From the NCBI RefSeq assembly GCF_000005505.3, contig NC_016131.3, forward strand, positions 72,209,855 to 72,273,854: 64,000 nt of DNA, given 5' to 3'. This document shows, one piece after another, positions 41,907 through 52,900 of this stretch. Below the pieces are notes generated by a model. It saw only the letters and a list, made by a program, of their open reading frames with translations, searched no databases and was not told where the DNA came from. Source of the stretch: Brachypodium distachyon (lineage: Eukaryota; Streptophyta; Magnoliopsida; Poales; Poaceae). How positions within the stretch are numbered: the first letter of the stretch is position 1; each line of letters opens with the position of its first letter. A program made the translations under genes and the position numbers.

Positions 41907-42039
41907 TAGCAGGGAGTAGTAGGGTTTTCGGTTTCGGTTCCGGTTTCCAAAATGTCTAACCGTTTGCATTTCGGTTTTTTCGTTAAAACCGAACGGTTTT
42001 CGGTTAAACCAAACAAAACCGAAACAGTATAAGCTATAA

Positions 42040-42234
42040 GAGCATGTTCAATGCAAGGTGCTTAGGGGGGTGTTTGCACAAAATAAACCGATTTTTGTCT
42101 AAGCATTGGTGCTTGTTTTCTATAGAACAGGTGCTTAATTACGCACCTCCAATATAAAAATAAGCACGGTTGCTTAAGAATAAACGGGTTTAATTTTATA
42201 ACACTGCCTTAAACATTTTTCATTGGACATGCTC
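42040..42234. mobile_element. Tourist-like (Harbinger) MITE, 195 bp
   Basis: 14-bp inverted repeats GAGCATGTTCAATG / CATTGGACATGCTC, flanked by TAA on both sides (42037-42039 and 42235-42237), the target duplication of PIF/Harbinger elements. A truncated relative is at 8704. Confidence 0.85.
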
Positions 42235-42698
42235 TAAGATGTGATGATCTTGGGGAATATGGGCCTATTCTAAGCACGGGTGGACTTGGAAGAGGCTGTT
42301 TTTGGGCCGATTTCCATGGCTTAACGAGTTAACGGTAGTAGAATCAGAAGAATAGATCGATCAAAAGCACTTGTGTGTTGAACACATGCTAATAATATTT
42401 ATGTGCTGCTCAACAATTCGCGTCAGTTTTGGTTAATTTGGTTATAACCGAAACCGAACAGAAATTAAATGGTTATAACCGAAACTGAACCGTATTTGTA
42501 TATGTAACCGTATTAACCGAAGTATACAAACAGTATTAACCGAACCGAACCGAAAACCGAATGCACACTCTGAGCATATAGCAGTTGCATGTGAGTTTTT
42601 TTCTTTTCTTTCTGAAACTATCTGAATTCCGACCCATTGTATAATTTTGACTTTTTCATGCAAGCTAGCCTGTGTCCTTAAAATTTTGCCCCGATCTG

Positions 42699-42706
42699 GT
42701 ATATTC
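42699..42706. promoter_or_regulatory. P1BS-type site upstream of the first PHT1 gene
   Basis: GTATATTC fits GNATATNC, the imperfect palindrome bound by PHR1-type MYB factors in phosphate starvation. It is 422 bases upstream of the ATG at 43128. An eight-base degenerate site also occurs by chance every few kilobases, so the call rests on its place before a phosphate transporter. Confidence 0.5.
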
Positions 42707-43009
42707 CCAGCATAACGATCATTTAGTTCCATTATCTTCAAGATTCTATATGAAACAAGAAATTCAAACATTATATGACAGTCCTTTGATCGCCCTTCTG
42801 ATAATAGAAATGCAACCCAACGTAGCTGTAGCTCCAAAGCCAAGACATTTGACAATTCAATGCGTTTATATATTCCCCTGCTGTAAGTACCACGTCAAAG
42901 AAGAACCATGCGACTTGATAATATACGGTTGTACCTGCCGTGTACGGAGTATTTTTATGCTTTGCAAACCAGCGTCATGATCACCATATATCCTTACACC
43001 CTTGACGCC

Positions 43010-43017
43010 TATAAATA
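43010..43017 (+). promoter_or_regulatory. TATA box of the first PHT1 gene
   Basis: TATAAATA, 118 bases upstream of the ATG at 43128. Confidence 0.75.
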
Positions 43018-43127
43018 CATCGCGGTAGCACCGAAACGAATAAGCAGGCAGCAGCCAAACACGTACACACAGCTTAGCTAGTGAAGAAGCTCAAGGGAGA
43101 GAGCTGTGTTGCGATTGCCGGCCGGCC

Positions 43128-44717
43128 ATGGCGGGCGAGCAGCTCAACGTGCTGAAGGCGCTGGACGCGGCCAAGACGCAATGGTACCATTTCATGGCCA
43201 TCGTGATCGCCGGCATGGGCTTCTTCACCGACGCCTACGACCTCTTCTGCATCGCGCTAGTGACCAAGCTGCTGGGCCGCATCTACTACACGGACCCCTC
43301 CAGCCCGAACCCCGGCAACCTGCCGCCCAACGTGTCGGCTGCCGTGACCGGCGTGGCCCTCTGCGGCACGCTGGCCGGTCAGCTCTTCTTCGGGTGGCTC
43401 GGCGACAAGCTGGGCCGCAAGAGCGTCTACGGCTTCACCCTCATCCTCATGGTGCTCTGCTCCATCGCCTCGGGACTCTCCTTCGGCCACACCCCCAAGT
43501 CCGTCATCGGCTCGCTCTGCTTCTTCCGCTTCTGGCTCGGCTTCGGCGTCGGCGGCGACTACCCGCTCTCGGCCACCATCATGTCCGAGTACGCCAACAA
43601 GAAGACCCGTGGCACATTCATCGCCGCCGTCTTCGCCATGCAGGGCTTCGGCATCCTCTTCGGCACCATCGTCACCATCATCGTCTCCGCCGCGTTCCGG
43701 CACGCGTTCCCGGCCCCGGCTTACTTCATTGACCCCGTGGCGTCCATCGGCCCGGAGGCCGACTACGTGTGGCGGATCATCCTCATGTTCGGCACCATCC
43801 CGGCCGCGCTCACATACTACTGGCGGATGAAGATGCCCGAGACGGCGCGGTACACGGCGCTGATCGCGCGCAACACGAAGCAGGCCACGGCCGACATGTC
43901 CAAGGTGCTCAACAAGGACATCACGGAGGAAGAGGACCGCGTCGTGGAGCGGCAGGCGGTGGCCGGGGACACCTGGGGACTCTTCTCGCGGCAGTTCATG
44001 CGGCGCCACGGGTGGCACCTGCTGGCCACCACGAGCACCTGGTTCCTCCTCGACGTGGCCTTCTACAGCCAGAACCTGTTCCAGAAGGACATCTTCACCA
44101 AGGTCGGCTGGATCCCGCCGGCCAGGACCATGAACGCCATGGAGGAGCTCTACCGCATCGCGCGAGCCCAGGCGCTCATCGCGCTCTGCGGGACAGTCCC
44201 GGGTTACTGGTTCACCGTGGCCTTCATCGACGTCATCGGCAGGTTCTGGATCCAGCTGATGGGGTTCGCCATGATGACCGTCTTCATGCTGGCCATCGCG
44301 GCGCCGTATAACCACTGGGTGCAGCCGGCAAACCACACGGGCTTCGTCGTGCTCTACGGGCTCACCTTCTTCTTCGCAAACTTCGGGCCCAACAGCACGA
44401 CATTCATCGTGCCGGCCGAGATCTTCCCGGCAAGGCTCCGGTCGACGTGCCATGGCGTTTCCGCCGCGGCGGGCAAGGCCGGGGCGATTATTGGGGCGTT
44501 TGGGTTCCTCTACGCGGCGCAGGACCCGGAGAAGCCTGACGCTGGGTACTCGCGCGGGATTGGCATCCGGGCCGCGCTCTTCGTGCTCGCGGGGACGAAT
44601 TTCCTGGGAATGTTGCTGTCGCTGCTGGTGCCGGAGTCCAAGGGCAGGTCGCTCGAGGAGATCTCCAAGGAGAACTTCGGCGACGAGGAGGACGCCGTTG
44701 CCCCGGTCGGTGTCTAG
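43128..44717 (+). CDS. PHT1 family high-affinity phosphate/H+ symporter, 529 aa
   Basis: A single GC-rich exon encodes a major facilitator superfamily protein of the length normal for plant PHT1 (520-550 aa). The start [18 protein letters not shown] and the signature [13 protein letters not shown] (from residue 142, TM4) are diagnostic. TM segments 1-6, a long hydrophilic central loop (about residues 235-300, [10 protein letters not shown] onward) and TM 7-12 can be followed. The C-terminal tail has [20 protein letters not shown], whose serine region corresponds to the sites that control exit from the ER in other PHT1 proteins. It brings phosphate into the cell across the plasma membrane with protons. 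The TATA box and P1BS site upstream suggest phosphate-starvation control. The related gene at 45264 is convergent. Probably orthologous to the rice OsPT1/2/3 cluster; which member cannot be said from sequence alone. Confidence 0.95.
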   Translation: MAGEQLNVLKALDAAKTQWYHFMAIVIAGMGFFTDAYDLFCIALVTKLLGRIYYTDPSSPNPGNLPPNVSAAVTGVALCGTLAGQLFFGWLGDKLGRKSVYGFTLILMVLCSIASGLSFGHTPKSVIGSLCFFRFWLGFGVGGDYPLSATIMSEYANKKTRGTFIAAVFAMQGFGILFGTIVTIIVSAAFRHAFPAPAYFIDPVASIGPEADYVWRIILMFGTIPAALTYYWRMKMPETARYTALIARNTKQATADMSKVLNKDITEEEDRVVERQAVAGDTWGLFSRQFMRRHGWHLLATTSTWFLLDVAFYSQNLFQKDIFTKVGWIPPARTMNAMEELYRIARAQALIALCGTVPGYWFTVAFIDVIGRFWIQLMGFAMMTVFMLAIAAPYNHWVQPANHTGFVVLYGLTFFFANFGPNSTTFIVPAEIFPARLRSTCHGVSAAAGKAGAIIGAFGFLYAAQDPEKPDAGYSRGIGIRAALFVLAGTNFLGMLLSLLVPESKGRSLEEISKENFGDEEDAVAPVGV

Positions 44718-45263
44718 ACTCACCAGACACACATATCAAGGATCCGTCCGACCGAGTTATATCTACACGTGCATGGTTTGGTGTGTTTGTTTTTGCTTTG
44801 CCGTATGTGGCCGCTAGCTTTCTGAATTGGTTCGTGTGGCTTGCCGTTTGCGTTTAAATTTCCACACACTTGTTTCTTTGATTTTTCCCGTAAGTAAAGT
44901 ACTCCGGAGTTGCGTTTGTACTGGTGTGGATCATGTCTTTCTTGAAAGAAAATTTGCAGAAACGGGAATTTGATATGGGGAATATCACTCGATATTTTCG
45001 CTTTTCAAATCTATCACTCAAATTGCACGGGAAGCGGAATAAACATGTTCCTACAGGCTTGGTAAAATTACAATGTAAATATTCCTCTACAAAAAGTAGC
45101 TCGGAAAAATTACAATGTATTATTCCGCTAAAATTTAAAGTACTTCTAGCTACATCTACATGGTAGCAAAAATTCCTAAATGTCACGGTACAAAAAAACC
45201 AAAACAATCGGCTTGTACGCATGTGCAAAATGAAGATGCATGTGTTAGTCACGTCCTGAAGTA
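44718..45263. other. Convergent 3' intergenic region of the PHT1 pair
   Basis: The two phosphate transporter genes end toward each other here, 546 bases between stop codons. It holds both 3' UTRs; GTAAGTAAAG and AT-rich stretches are visible but no clear MITE. Confidence 0.6.
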
Positions 45264-46892
45264 TTAAACCATCTGATCTCCCTGGACGGCATTGGCGCTC
45301 CCGCTATTGCCTTCCTCCTCGCCGCCGGCCTCGCCGGACATCTCCTCGAGCGACTTCCCTTTGGACTCGGGCACGAGGAAGGTGACGAAGAATCCCAAAA
45401 CATTGCACGCCGCGAGCAGAAACAGCGTTTTCTGCACGCCGATCCCAGGCCTGTACCCGGCGTCCACGTGCGCCGGGTCCGGCGACTGCGCCGCGTAGAG
45501 GAACCCGAACGCGCCGATGATGGCGCCGGCCTTTCCTGCCGCGGCAGAGATACCGTGGCACGTGGACCGGAGCCTGGCCGGGAAGATCTCGGCCGGGACA
45601 ATGAACGTAGTCGCGTTGGGCCCGAAGTTGGCGAAGAAGAACGTGAGCGCGTACATGACGACGAAGCCCACGTGGTTGCCGGCCGTGGTCCAGTGGTGGT
45701 ACGGCACGGCCAGGCCCAGCATGAACGCCGCCATGCCGGCGAAGCCGATCAGCTGGATGGCGAAGCGGCCGATGACGTCGATGAGGAACACGGTGAACCA
45801 GTAGCCCGGGACCGTGCCGCAGAGCGCGATGAGCGTCTGCGCGCGCGAGATCTTGAAGACTTCTTCCAAGGCGTCCATGGTGCGCGCCTTGGGGATCCAG
45901 CCGATGCTGCTGAACATGTCCTTCTGGAACAGGTTCTGGCTGTAGTAGGCCACGTCCACCAGGAACCACGCCGTGGCCGTGCCCAGAAGGTGCAGGCCGT
46001 GGCGCTTGGCGAACGCCGAGGAGAAGAGGCCGTAGGAGCCGTTGCCGTTCCCGCCGCGTCGTCTCGCCATGTCCTCGAGCTTCTCCGGCTCGGCTTCGAT
46101 CTCCGTCTGAAGGACTTTCGACATGTCTAGAGAGGCCTTCTTGGCGTCCCTGGCCACGAGCGCCGTGTACCGCGCCGTCTCCGGCATCTTCAACCGCCAG
46201 TAGTACGTGAGCACCGCGGGCGCCGCGCCGAGCATCAGGATGATGCGCCAGACATAGTCGGCCTGTGGCACGGTGGACGCGGCGGGGTTTACCTGGTACG
46301 CGGGCGCCGGGAACGCGTGCCGGAACGCCGCGGACAGGCCGAGCGTGACGATGCCGCCGGCCAGGATGCCGAACCCTTGCATGGCGAAGACGGCCGCGAT
46401 GAAGGCGCCCCGGGTCTTCTTGCTGGCGTACTCGGACATGATGGTGGCCGAGAGCGGGTAGTCGCCGCCGATGCCGAAGCCGAGCCAGAAGCGTAAGAAG
46501 CAGAGCGTGGCCATGACGCTGGTCGGGGTGTGTCCGAACGAGAGCCCGGAGCCGACGGAGCAGAGCACCATGAGCATCAGCGTCATGCCGTAGACGCTCT
46601 TCCGGCCGAGCTTGTCGCCGAGCCAGCCGAAGAAGAGCTGGCCCGCGAGCGTGCCGCAGAGGGCCACGCCGTTGACGGCGGCGGCCACGTTGGGCGGCAG
46701 CGAGCCGGGGTTCGGGCTGGAGGCGTCCGTGTAGTAGATGCGGCCCAGCAGCTTGGTGACGAGCGAGATGCAGAAGAGGTCGTAGGCGTCCGTGAAGAAG
46801 CCCATGCCGGCCACGGCGATCGCCGTGAAGTGGTACCACTGCGTCTTGGCCGCGTCCAGCGCCGAGAGCACCTGCAGCTGCTGCGTCGCCAT
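45264..46892 (-). CDS. PHT1 family high-affinity phosphate/H+ symporter, 542 aa
   Basis: Single-exon paralog of the gene at 43128, in tail-to-tail orientation. The N-terminal half is nearly the same ([31 protein letters not shown] again from residue 142), while the central loop is longer and differs, with a glycine-rich insert ([14 protein letters not shown]), and the C-terminus ends [17 protein letters not shown]. All twelve membrane segments and the [12 protein letters not shown] tail are present. Function as for the partner: plasma-membrane proton-coupled phosphate uptake. The TATA box is at 46951-46957, and a P1BS-type site lies near 47590. Divergence in loop and tail suggests an old tandem duplicate with possibly different regulation, not a fresh copy. 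Confidence 0.95.
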   Translation of the reverse strand: MATQQLQVLSALDAAKTQWYHFTAIAVAGMGFFTDAYDLFCISLVTKLLGRIYYTDASSPNPGSLPPNVAAAVNGVALCGTLAGQLFFGWLGDKLGRKSVYGMTLMLMVLCSVGSGLSFGHTPTSVMATLCFLRFWLGFGIGGDYPLSATIMSEYASKKTRGAFIAAVFAMQGFGILAGGIVTLGLSAAFRHAFPAPAYQVNPAASTVPQADYVWRIILMLGAAPAVLTYYWRLKMPETARYTALVARDAKKASLDMSKVLQTEIEAEPEKLEDMARRRGGNGNGSYGLFSSAFAKRHGLHLLGTATAWFLVDVAYYSQNLFQKDMFSSIGWIPKARTMDALEEVFKISRAQTLIALCGTVPGYWFTVFLIDVIGRFAIQLIGFAGMAAFMLGLAVPYHHWTTAGNHVGFVVMYALTFFFANFGPNATTFIVPAEIFPARLRSTCHGISAAAGKAGAIIGAFGFLYAAQSPDPAHVDAGYRPGIGVQKTLFLLAACNVLGFFVTFLVPESKGKSLEEMSGEAGGEEEGNSGSANAVQGDQMV

Positions 46893-46950
46893 CGCTGCTG
46901 CTGCTTCGATCTGCCTTGTTGCTATGCTGTTGCTACGTACGCTTGCCCGG

Positions 46951-46957
46951 CTTTATA
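46951..46957 (-). promoter_or_regulatory. TATA box of the second PHT1 gene
   Basis: TATAAAG on the minus strand, about 60 bases upstream of the ATG at 46892. Confidence 0.65.
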
Positions 46958-48048
46958 CGCAGATTGGACGGGTGAAAGAGGAAACCTATTCGGGATGGAG
47001 TTCAGACGATAACCAGAGCCTGCACGGATACAGCTCTGGAAACGGACTCTGAATTTTTGACGCGGGGAAGCGATATTCAGGCGGATAACGCGGCTAGTTT
47101 TTTATTTGGTTTTTGAGAAAAATGTTTTTTTTCATTTTGATTTTTGAGAGAGGTACTCGGCTGAATTGAGATTATTATTACGGCCACGGACGGCAACGGC
47201 CCATTAATTGTCCCGACCGAGCTCGGAACCTCCTACCAGGCTTGTTGCTCGCCCCGAACATAGCATACCCAGTTATGGCCCATGCCAGTGAGCAAGGCCG
47301 GGGCCAGATGCAGGGCCCATCCCACCGGCCGGCTTGCCCCTTCCCTTCTTTCTTTGATTTTGCTAATAAATCTCACGGCCGGCTTGCGCCTTCTTGACGC
47401 CGGAGAATGACGCCCGCCACGATTGCGTAGACGGCTGTAGGCAACCTTGGATCACTTGATTCGCTTCGTTTTCGGGGGCTCCGCCTCTGAGCGCGGGTGC
47501 CTGACTGCTTACTTGCCACCGTCGTGGGGGGAATCAGTTTGGCTTCTAAACCCAAACTTTCTGATTGATGACGACCGGTACGTCACGCATATACAGCGAG
47601 AGAACGAGAGTGGAAATTTTGGTACCGTTGACGGATGCTTTCCAAAACATATACTCATGAGCTGGTGGTGGCCCAAAATTGGCGATTCTTATCCAAAAAA
47701 ACGGCGAATTTTCGTGTCAGGTGAAATAGCCCTTTTTAGCCAAAACGAAAGTCTGAGCTCATTTAACTTTTGATCCACAGGATGTTAAAACAAGTTTAAC
47801 TGGAGTAGTGTTATTGCAGTATTATTACTTTGACCCGCCTTTTTCGCGCGGTGACAAATTAGTTAAGGACACACTGCACGCCTCGTGCGCTCATCGCCGG
47901 GACAAGGGCGCCCGTAAACGTGTCGGTGGTCTGGTGTACACGTGTTTCTTCCATGCAAGCCATGACTAGTCATGTCCATAACTCTAGCTAGCCGAGCCAT
48001 GGAAAGAGATCGGAGAGACCAACGCCACCACAAAGATCATGTCTTAGT
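46958..48048. other. Intergenic between the second PHT1 gene and the ERF gene
   Basis: Promoter side of the PHT1 gene at the left and 3' flank of the ERF gene at the right. No further gene is supported; open frames near 47447-47773 lack recognisable domains. Confidence 0.5.
47587..47594. promoter_or_regulatory. P1BS-type site upstream of the second PHT1 gene
   Basis: GCATATAC fits GNATATNC and lies about 695 bases upstream of the minus-strand ATG at 46892. The distance is larger than usual, so support is weaker than for the partner gene's site. Confidence 0.4.
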
Positions 48049-48444
48049 CTAGTCCTTGTTCTTATTGCCGTAGTAGTCCTCCGCCAGGAGCTCCTCCAAG
48101 ATCCTGTCGTCCAGGTACTCCAGCTCCAGCTTCTCCCCCGTGGTACCGCCAGTAGTATGGCCGCCGCTCCTCCTGGCGGCGCCCGGGGCCGGCGTCGAAG
48201 AAGAAGAAGAAGCCCCGGCGCCGGTCATCCGCTGGCCGGGGAAGTTGAGGACGGCGGTTGCGCCCTTCATGGCGAATGCGGCACGGTCGTAGGCCCGGGC
48301 GGCTTCCTCGGCCGTGTCGAAGGTGCCGAGCCAGACGCGGGCGCCGCCGCGCTCCGGGTCTCGGATCTCCGCCGCGAACTTGCCCCACGGCCGCTTCCTC
48401 ACGCCCCGGTACTTGCTGCCGGCCTCCTTCTTGTCATCCTCCAT
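48049..48444 (-). CDS. Small ERF transcription factor with EDLL-type activation motif, 131 aa
   Basis: Single exon. The AP2/ERF DNA-binding domain occupies about residues 12-70: [20 protein letters not shown], then [20 protein letters not shown] and AVLNFP. Alanine and aspartate at the two class-defining positions (FAAEIRD) make it ERF type, which usually binds GCC boxes. A serine/proline linker is followed by [15 protein letters not shown] (about residues 104-118), matching the EDLL motif, a strong activation domain known from Arabidopsis ERF98/TDR1 and relatives of the small group IX ERFs. Such factors act in ethylene, jasmonate and defence responses. A TATA box lies 222-230 bases upstream. 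The copia element at 49521 inserted about 1.1 kb upstream of the ATG and may affect expression. Confidence 0.9.
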   Translation of the reverse strand: MEDDKKEAGSKYRGVRKRPWGKFAAEIRDPERGGARVWLGTFDTAEEAARAYDRAAFAMKGATAVLNFPGQRMTGAGASSSSSTPAPGAARRSGGHTTGGTTGEKLELEYLDDRILEELLAEDYYGNKNKD

Positions 48445-48665
48445 GCTAGCTAGCTACCGGCTGCACTGTGTATATATCACCGATCGACTACGATCGGCCG
48501 ATCAGTACGTACCCTGGCAGAGGTTACTTATTCAGCTCGCATGCAGCTACAGCTAGCTTCAATTCTGAGGTCACAAGCTAGTACTAGTATCTAGCTTTAT
48601 ACTGGCTAGAGCTAGCAGCTACAGGTAGTGTCTGCATGTGGCTGTTTCATATGCAACCCGCTGAG

Positions 48666-48674
48666 CTATTTATA
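48666..48674 (-). promoter_or_regulatory. TATA box of the ERF gene
   Basis: TATAAATAG on the minus strand, about 225 bases upstream of the ATG at 48444. A closer TATATA near 48468-48477 is an alternative. Confidence 0.55.
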
Positions 48675-49520
48675 CACAAGGAGCGGCGCATGCAGGCAGG
48701 GGGTGTGTATGTGTTGTTGTTGCATCATGGTTCGTGATGCAAGCCGTATCTCACAGATCAACATCACCTGCCCTTATCATCATCAGCAACAGAGCTAGCT
48801 AGCGCACGCACGCAAGGCAACAAAGTCTCAGTTGCACTGCTCTACCATACCATTCTAGCTAGCTCTGACCATTCTACGGCCGTGGGGGGCGCGTGAGCGA
48901 GAGGATTATACGGATTGAGTGATGGACGTGAACAGGTGAAGCAACCTACAAATGAGGCGGCAGTTTGGGATTCGGTTATCCGGAAGCTAGCTAGCGCAAC
49001 AGGTTACAGGTGAAGCTTGCTTTACCACCGGCCGGGGCGCGTGCATGACCCCGACAGGCGACAGGAAGCTCGCGCGGCTGCGCGCCCGCGGCCGATCGAT
49101 GCCGATCGAGGCGCGACGTACGGCGCCGCGCGCTGGGCCGACCGGGGCTGGGCCTGGCCTGGAAGTCGCGCCGCGCGGGGCAGCAGAATCTCGGGGCACG
49201 TGGGGGTGGGGAAGACTAACCCGAGAAAGAAAAGAATCCAAATTCGAAAGCGCCGGCCAGCCGGCCGATCGAATTTTCACCTTACCAGACCCCCCGGCCC
49301 GGATCGACCCGGAGTATAGTGATCGATGGATCGATCGATGCGAGGCGGCGGGAGCTGGTCGACAGGTGGCCGCGCCGCGCTTCATCACACATTCACACGC
49401 ATGTTAATCATGCTCCGTGCCACTGTATTATTACTATTAGCCTAGCCATGTCGACCACGGACATGGACGTCGTACGGCCGATGGAAGTGCACTGCACTGG
49501 CGCGGGACTTACTATCGATC
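48675..49520. other. ERF upstream region up to the copia insertion
   Basis: Rich in CTAGCTAG runs, then GC-rich from 49020. No gene is supported. Confidence 0.45.
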
Positions 49521-49887
49521 TGTGGTCTTAAACCCTGTCTAGCTGACTCTGAAGAAGTGTTTTCTGAATTTTCATAAGTGTCATGTCTGACACCGTTTTT
49601 TAGGCTAGTTTCAGTTCAGAGTTTAGTTGCTATTTTTCAGCTCCTCAGTGGTTGCGTTTTGTGCGCCCTGACTTAGTCTAGATCGTCCAGCGCGAGGCTC
49701 GGATCATGGGGATGGACGTGGTCAGTAGTGGAGCACGTTGCCTGGACATGTGTGTGTACTCTTGATGAATAAAAAGAAAAGAAGACAGAAAAGCTGCTAA
49801 GTTGCGCGCAGCACCAAAATACTCTCGTGCTCTTGCCCTTTCGATCTCTCTCTCGTTCTCTCGAGTTTTTTTGATCTCAGGGCGACA
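49521..49887 (+). repeat. Left LTR, 367 bp
   Basis: Starts TGTGGTCTTAAACCCTGTC and ends GGGCGACA. It contains the promoter; a GATGAATAAAAAG stretch at about 49763 may serve as TATA region or polyadenylation signal. Confidence 0.9.
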
Positions 49888-49889
49888 AT

Positions 49890-49902
49890 TGGCATCAGAG
49901 CC
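49890..49902 (+). promoter_or_regulatory. Primer-binding site for initiator methionine tRNA
   Basis: TGGCATCAGAGCC, two bases after the LTR. It differs at one base from the usual plant TGGTATCAGAGC, still compatible by G-T pairing. Confidence 0.85.
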
Positions 49903-49912
49903 AGGCTTCATC

Positions 49913-52900
49913 ATGTCTGCCGGTCAGCACACCGGCAACACCCCGCAGCGACTGTCCGTGACACCGCCGCCTGAGCAGCGACGGCGCTCACCAAGCCGCG
50001 GGCGTAGCAGAGTTCGGCATGGTGGCGGAGAGATCGTGGTTCAGCGCGAAGTGGTGCGCGAGACCGGCGGCGGGAGCGGCACTCATCTCTCCTTCCCGAT
50101 GCTCACGCGCGGCAGCTACACCAACTGGGCCATGGTCATGGAGGTGAACCTCCAAGCAGCGTCACTCTGGGAGGCCATCGAGGACGACACGGTCTCCCGC
50201 AAGGACGACAAGCAGGCGCTCGCCGCGCTGCTCCGCTCCACCCCGTCGGAGATGCATTGCATGCTCATCGGCAAGGGGACGGCCAAGGCGGCGTGGGAGG
50301 CGATCCGGATGGCGCACCAGGGCAACGACCGCGTCCGTGACTCACGCGTGCGGCGGCTGCGCACGGAGTTCGAGACCGTCTCCTTCAAGGACGGCGAGAG
50401 GATCGACGAGTTCGCCATGCGCCTCTCCAACATCGCCGCCGCGCTTCGTTCCCTCGGAGATCACGGCACCGTTGAGGAAGAAAAGGTCGTCAGAAAGTTT
50501 CTTTCTGTTGTCCCATCTCGTTTCGTGCAGATCGCTTTTTCGATCGAGACCCTTCTCGATCCGTCCGTGCTCACGCTCGAGGAGGTCACTGGCCACCTGC
50601 GTGCCATGGAGGAGCGCTTGGACAGCGATCAAGGCAGCAGCGGCAACCAGCTGCTCCTCACCGAGGAACAGTGGGAGGCCAGGAAGCGCCAGCCCCGTGG
50701 AGGCGCCACGGGCGGCAGCTTGAGCGGCAAAGGGGACGCCCGCGGCAACGTGCGCGCCAACGACAACCGCAAGGGCGCGCCAGCCCTGCGACCTGCGTCT
50801 CCACCACGCGGCCAGAACAACGACGGCGACAGAGAGAGATGCCGCTACTGCAACAAGAAAGGACATTGGGCACGCGAGTGCCGCAAAAGGCAACGCGACG
50901 AGGCGGCGGCGGCTGCCGCGAACCTTGCCCAAGCAGAGAAAGAGTACGATGAAGAGGACGACGGGCCAGGCCTGATGATGGCCTGCGTCGAGGAGGTGTA
51001 CGAGCGCGTCAAGCCTGTCGCCGTCAACGCCACGCCCACGCCGGTCGTAGAACCGGAAACCGCCGTGTGCAACCGCGGCCAGGTCTTCCTCAACGAGCAG
51101 AGAGCTGTTGTCACGCCATCTCTCGGCGACGAGCACGCAGGGGAGACCTGGTTCCTCGACACCGGCGCAACAAATCACATGACCGGCTCGCTCGACGCGT
51201 TCGCGGAGCTGGACCGGTCAGTAGCGGGCAAAGTGCGCTTCGCTGATGGATCTGTGGTTGACATCCACGGACGGGGCACCGTCGTCTTCTCCGTTGACGG
51301 GAGAGATCATCGCGCGTTCACGGAGGTGTTCTACATCCCGGCGCTGAAGAGCAGCGTGGTGAGCCTTGGGCAGCTGGATGAGGGTTGGTATGACATCCAC
51401 ATCCGCCGCGGCACGCTCACCGTCCACGACCATCGCCAGTGCCTCATCCTCAAGGTAAAGCGATCCGCTAACCGCCTGTACAAGCTGTCGTTCACCCCAG
51501 TCCGCCCTGTGTGCCTTGCCGTGGGGCATATGTCCGATGCCTGGCGCTGGCATGCGCGGCTCGGCCATCTGCACTTCGACGGCATTCAACGGATGGTGCG
51601 CGGCGAGCTCGTGCGTGGACTGCCCCACATCGAGCACGCGGACGAACTTTGCGAGGCATGCCTCGCAGGCAAGCAGCGACGCCTACCCTTCCCTCAGAAG
51701 GTGAAATTCCGAGCGGCAGAGCCGCTCGAATTGGTGCACGGCGACCTGTGCGGGCCCATCACTCCACCGACACCTGGAGGACGCCGCTACGTGCTTGTTC
51801 TGATCGATGATCGGAGTAGGTACATGTGGGTGGAGCTCCTCGCCACCAAGGACCAAGCTGCACGCGCCATCGTCAAGTTCCAGGCCGCGGCGGAGAACGA
51901 GTGCGGCCACAAGCTCCGCGTCCTGCGTACTGATCGTGGCGGCGAGTTCACATCAGCGACCTTCTACGAGCACTGTGCGGAGACAGGGGTTCAGCGCCAC
52001 CTCACCGCCCCGTACACGCCGCAGCAGAACGGCGTCGTGGAGCGCAGGAACCAGACGCTCTTGGGCATGGCACGCAGCATGCTCAAGGCCAAGCGGATGC
52101 CAAACACCTTCTGGGGAGAGGCAGTGCTGACGGCTGCTTTCATCCTCAACCGCTCATTCACACGGAGCGTCGACGGCAAGACCCCGTACGAGGCGTGGCA
52201 TGGAGTGAAGCCTGACGTGCGCTTTCTGCGCGTGTTCGGCTGCGTCGGCCACGTCAAGACAACACCGCCAAACCAGCAGAAGCTCGCTGATCGGAGCTCA
52301 CCCATGGTGTTCATTGGCTATGATACAGGTTCGAAGGCCTACAGGATGTACGACCCTGCATCCAAGCGCGTGCACGTGTCGCGCGACGTCGTGTTTGACG
52401 AGGACAAGCGCTGGAATTGGGAGGCACCAGGGGAGCCGTCGGCGAGCAGCACGTTCACCGTGGAGTACCCTGTGTACGAGACACGGGCCTCCACGAGCAA
52501 CAAGCAGGCCTCGGTTCCTGCTGCCAGCACATCGCCGGAGCCCAGCGTTCCAGTTCACAGGGGAGCATCATCGCCCGCGACGCCCACGCCTCGCTCCATC
52601 AGCAGACCTGTGGAGTTCGTGTCGCCACCAACGACGTGGTCAGGGCAGCTCGATGCTGACGACAGCGTCACTGCGCCACACCGCGTCCGCCGCATCACCG
52701 ACATCCTCGACACACCTTCATCACCTCCACGACTTGCAGAGTGCCCGGTGCTGGTGGAAGAACACAGTGACGACGAGGCCCTGCATCTTCTGGAAGGAGA
52801 GGAGCCGTCATCATTCACTGAGGCAGAGCGCGAGGACTGCTGGCGGCACGCCATGCTCGACGAGCTGCAATCGATCGACGACAACAACACTTGGACACTC

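Larger units (their letters stand above)
39603..42698. other. Intergenic with two MITEs
   Basis: Mostly AT-rich. Two complete MITEs (41796-41906 and 42040-42234) are listed separately; a degenerate Stowaway-like stretch lies at about 41393-41495. The region 41930-42570 is rich in ACCGAA/TTCGGT runs (AACCGAAAACCGAA type), a simple degenerate repeat. No gene is supported. Confidence 0.5.

Noticed and set aside
43257..44732. 491-codon open frame antisense to the first PHT1 gene
   Set aside because: Caused by very high GC at third positions of the real gene; composition is low-complexity (H, G, E, R rich) with no domain.
45304..46839. 511-codon frame overlapping the second PHT1 gene on the same strand
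   Set aside because: A shadow frame of the true gene; rich in R, H, G with no family resemblance.
49802..49912. In-frame extension upstream of the gag-pol ATG
   Set aside because: Begins at a TTG inside the LTR and spans the primer-binding site; translation should start at the ATG at 49913.
50342..51178. 278-codon antisense frame in the copia gag-pol gene
   Set aside because: Shadow of the GC-rich gag region; no start context or domain.
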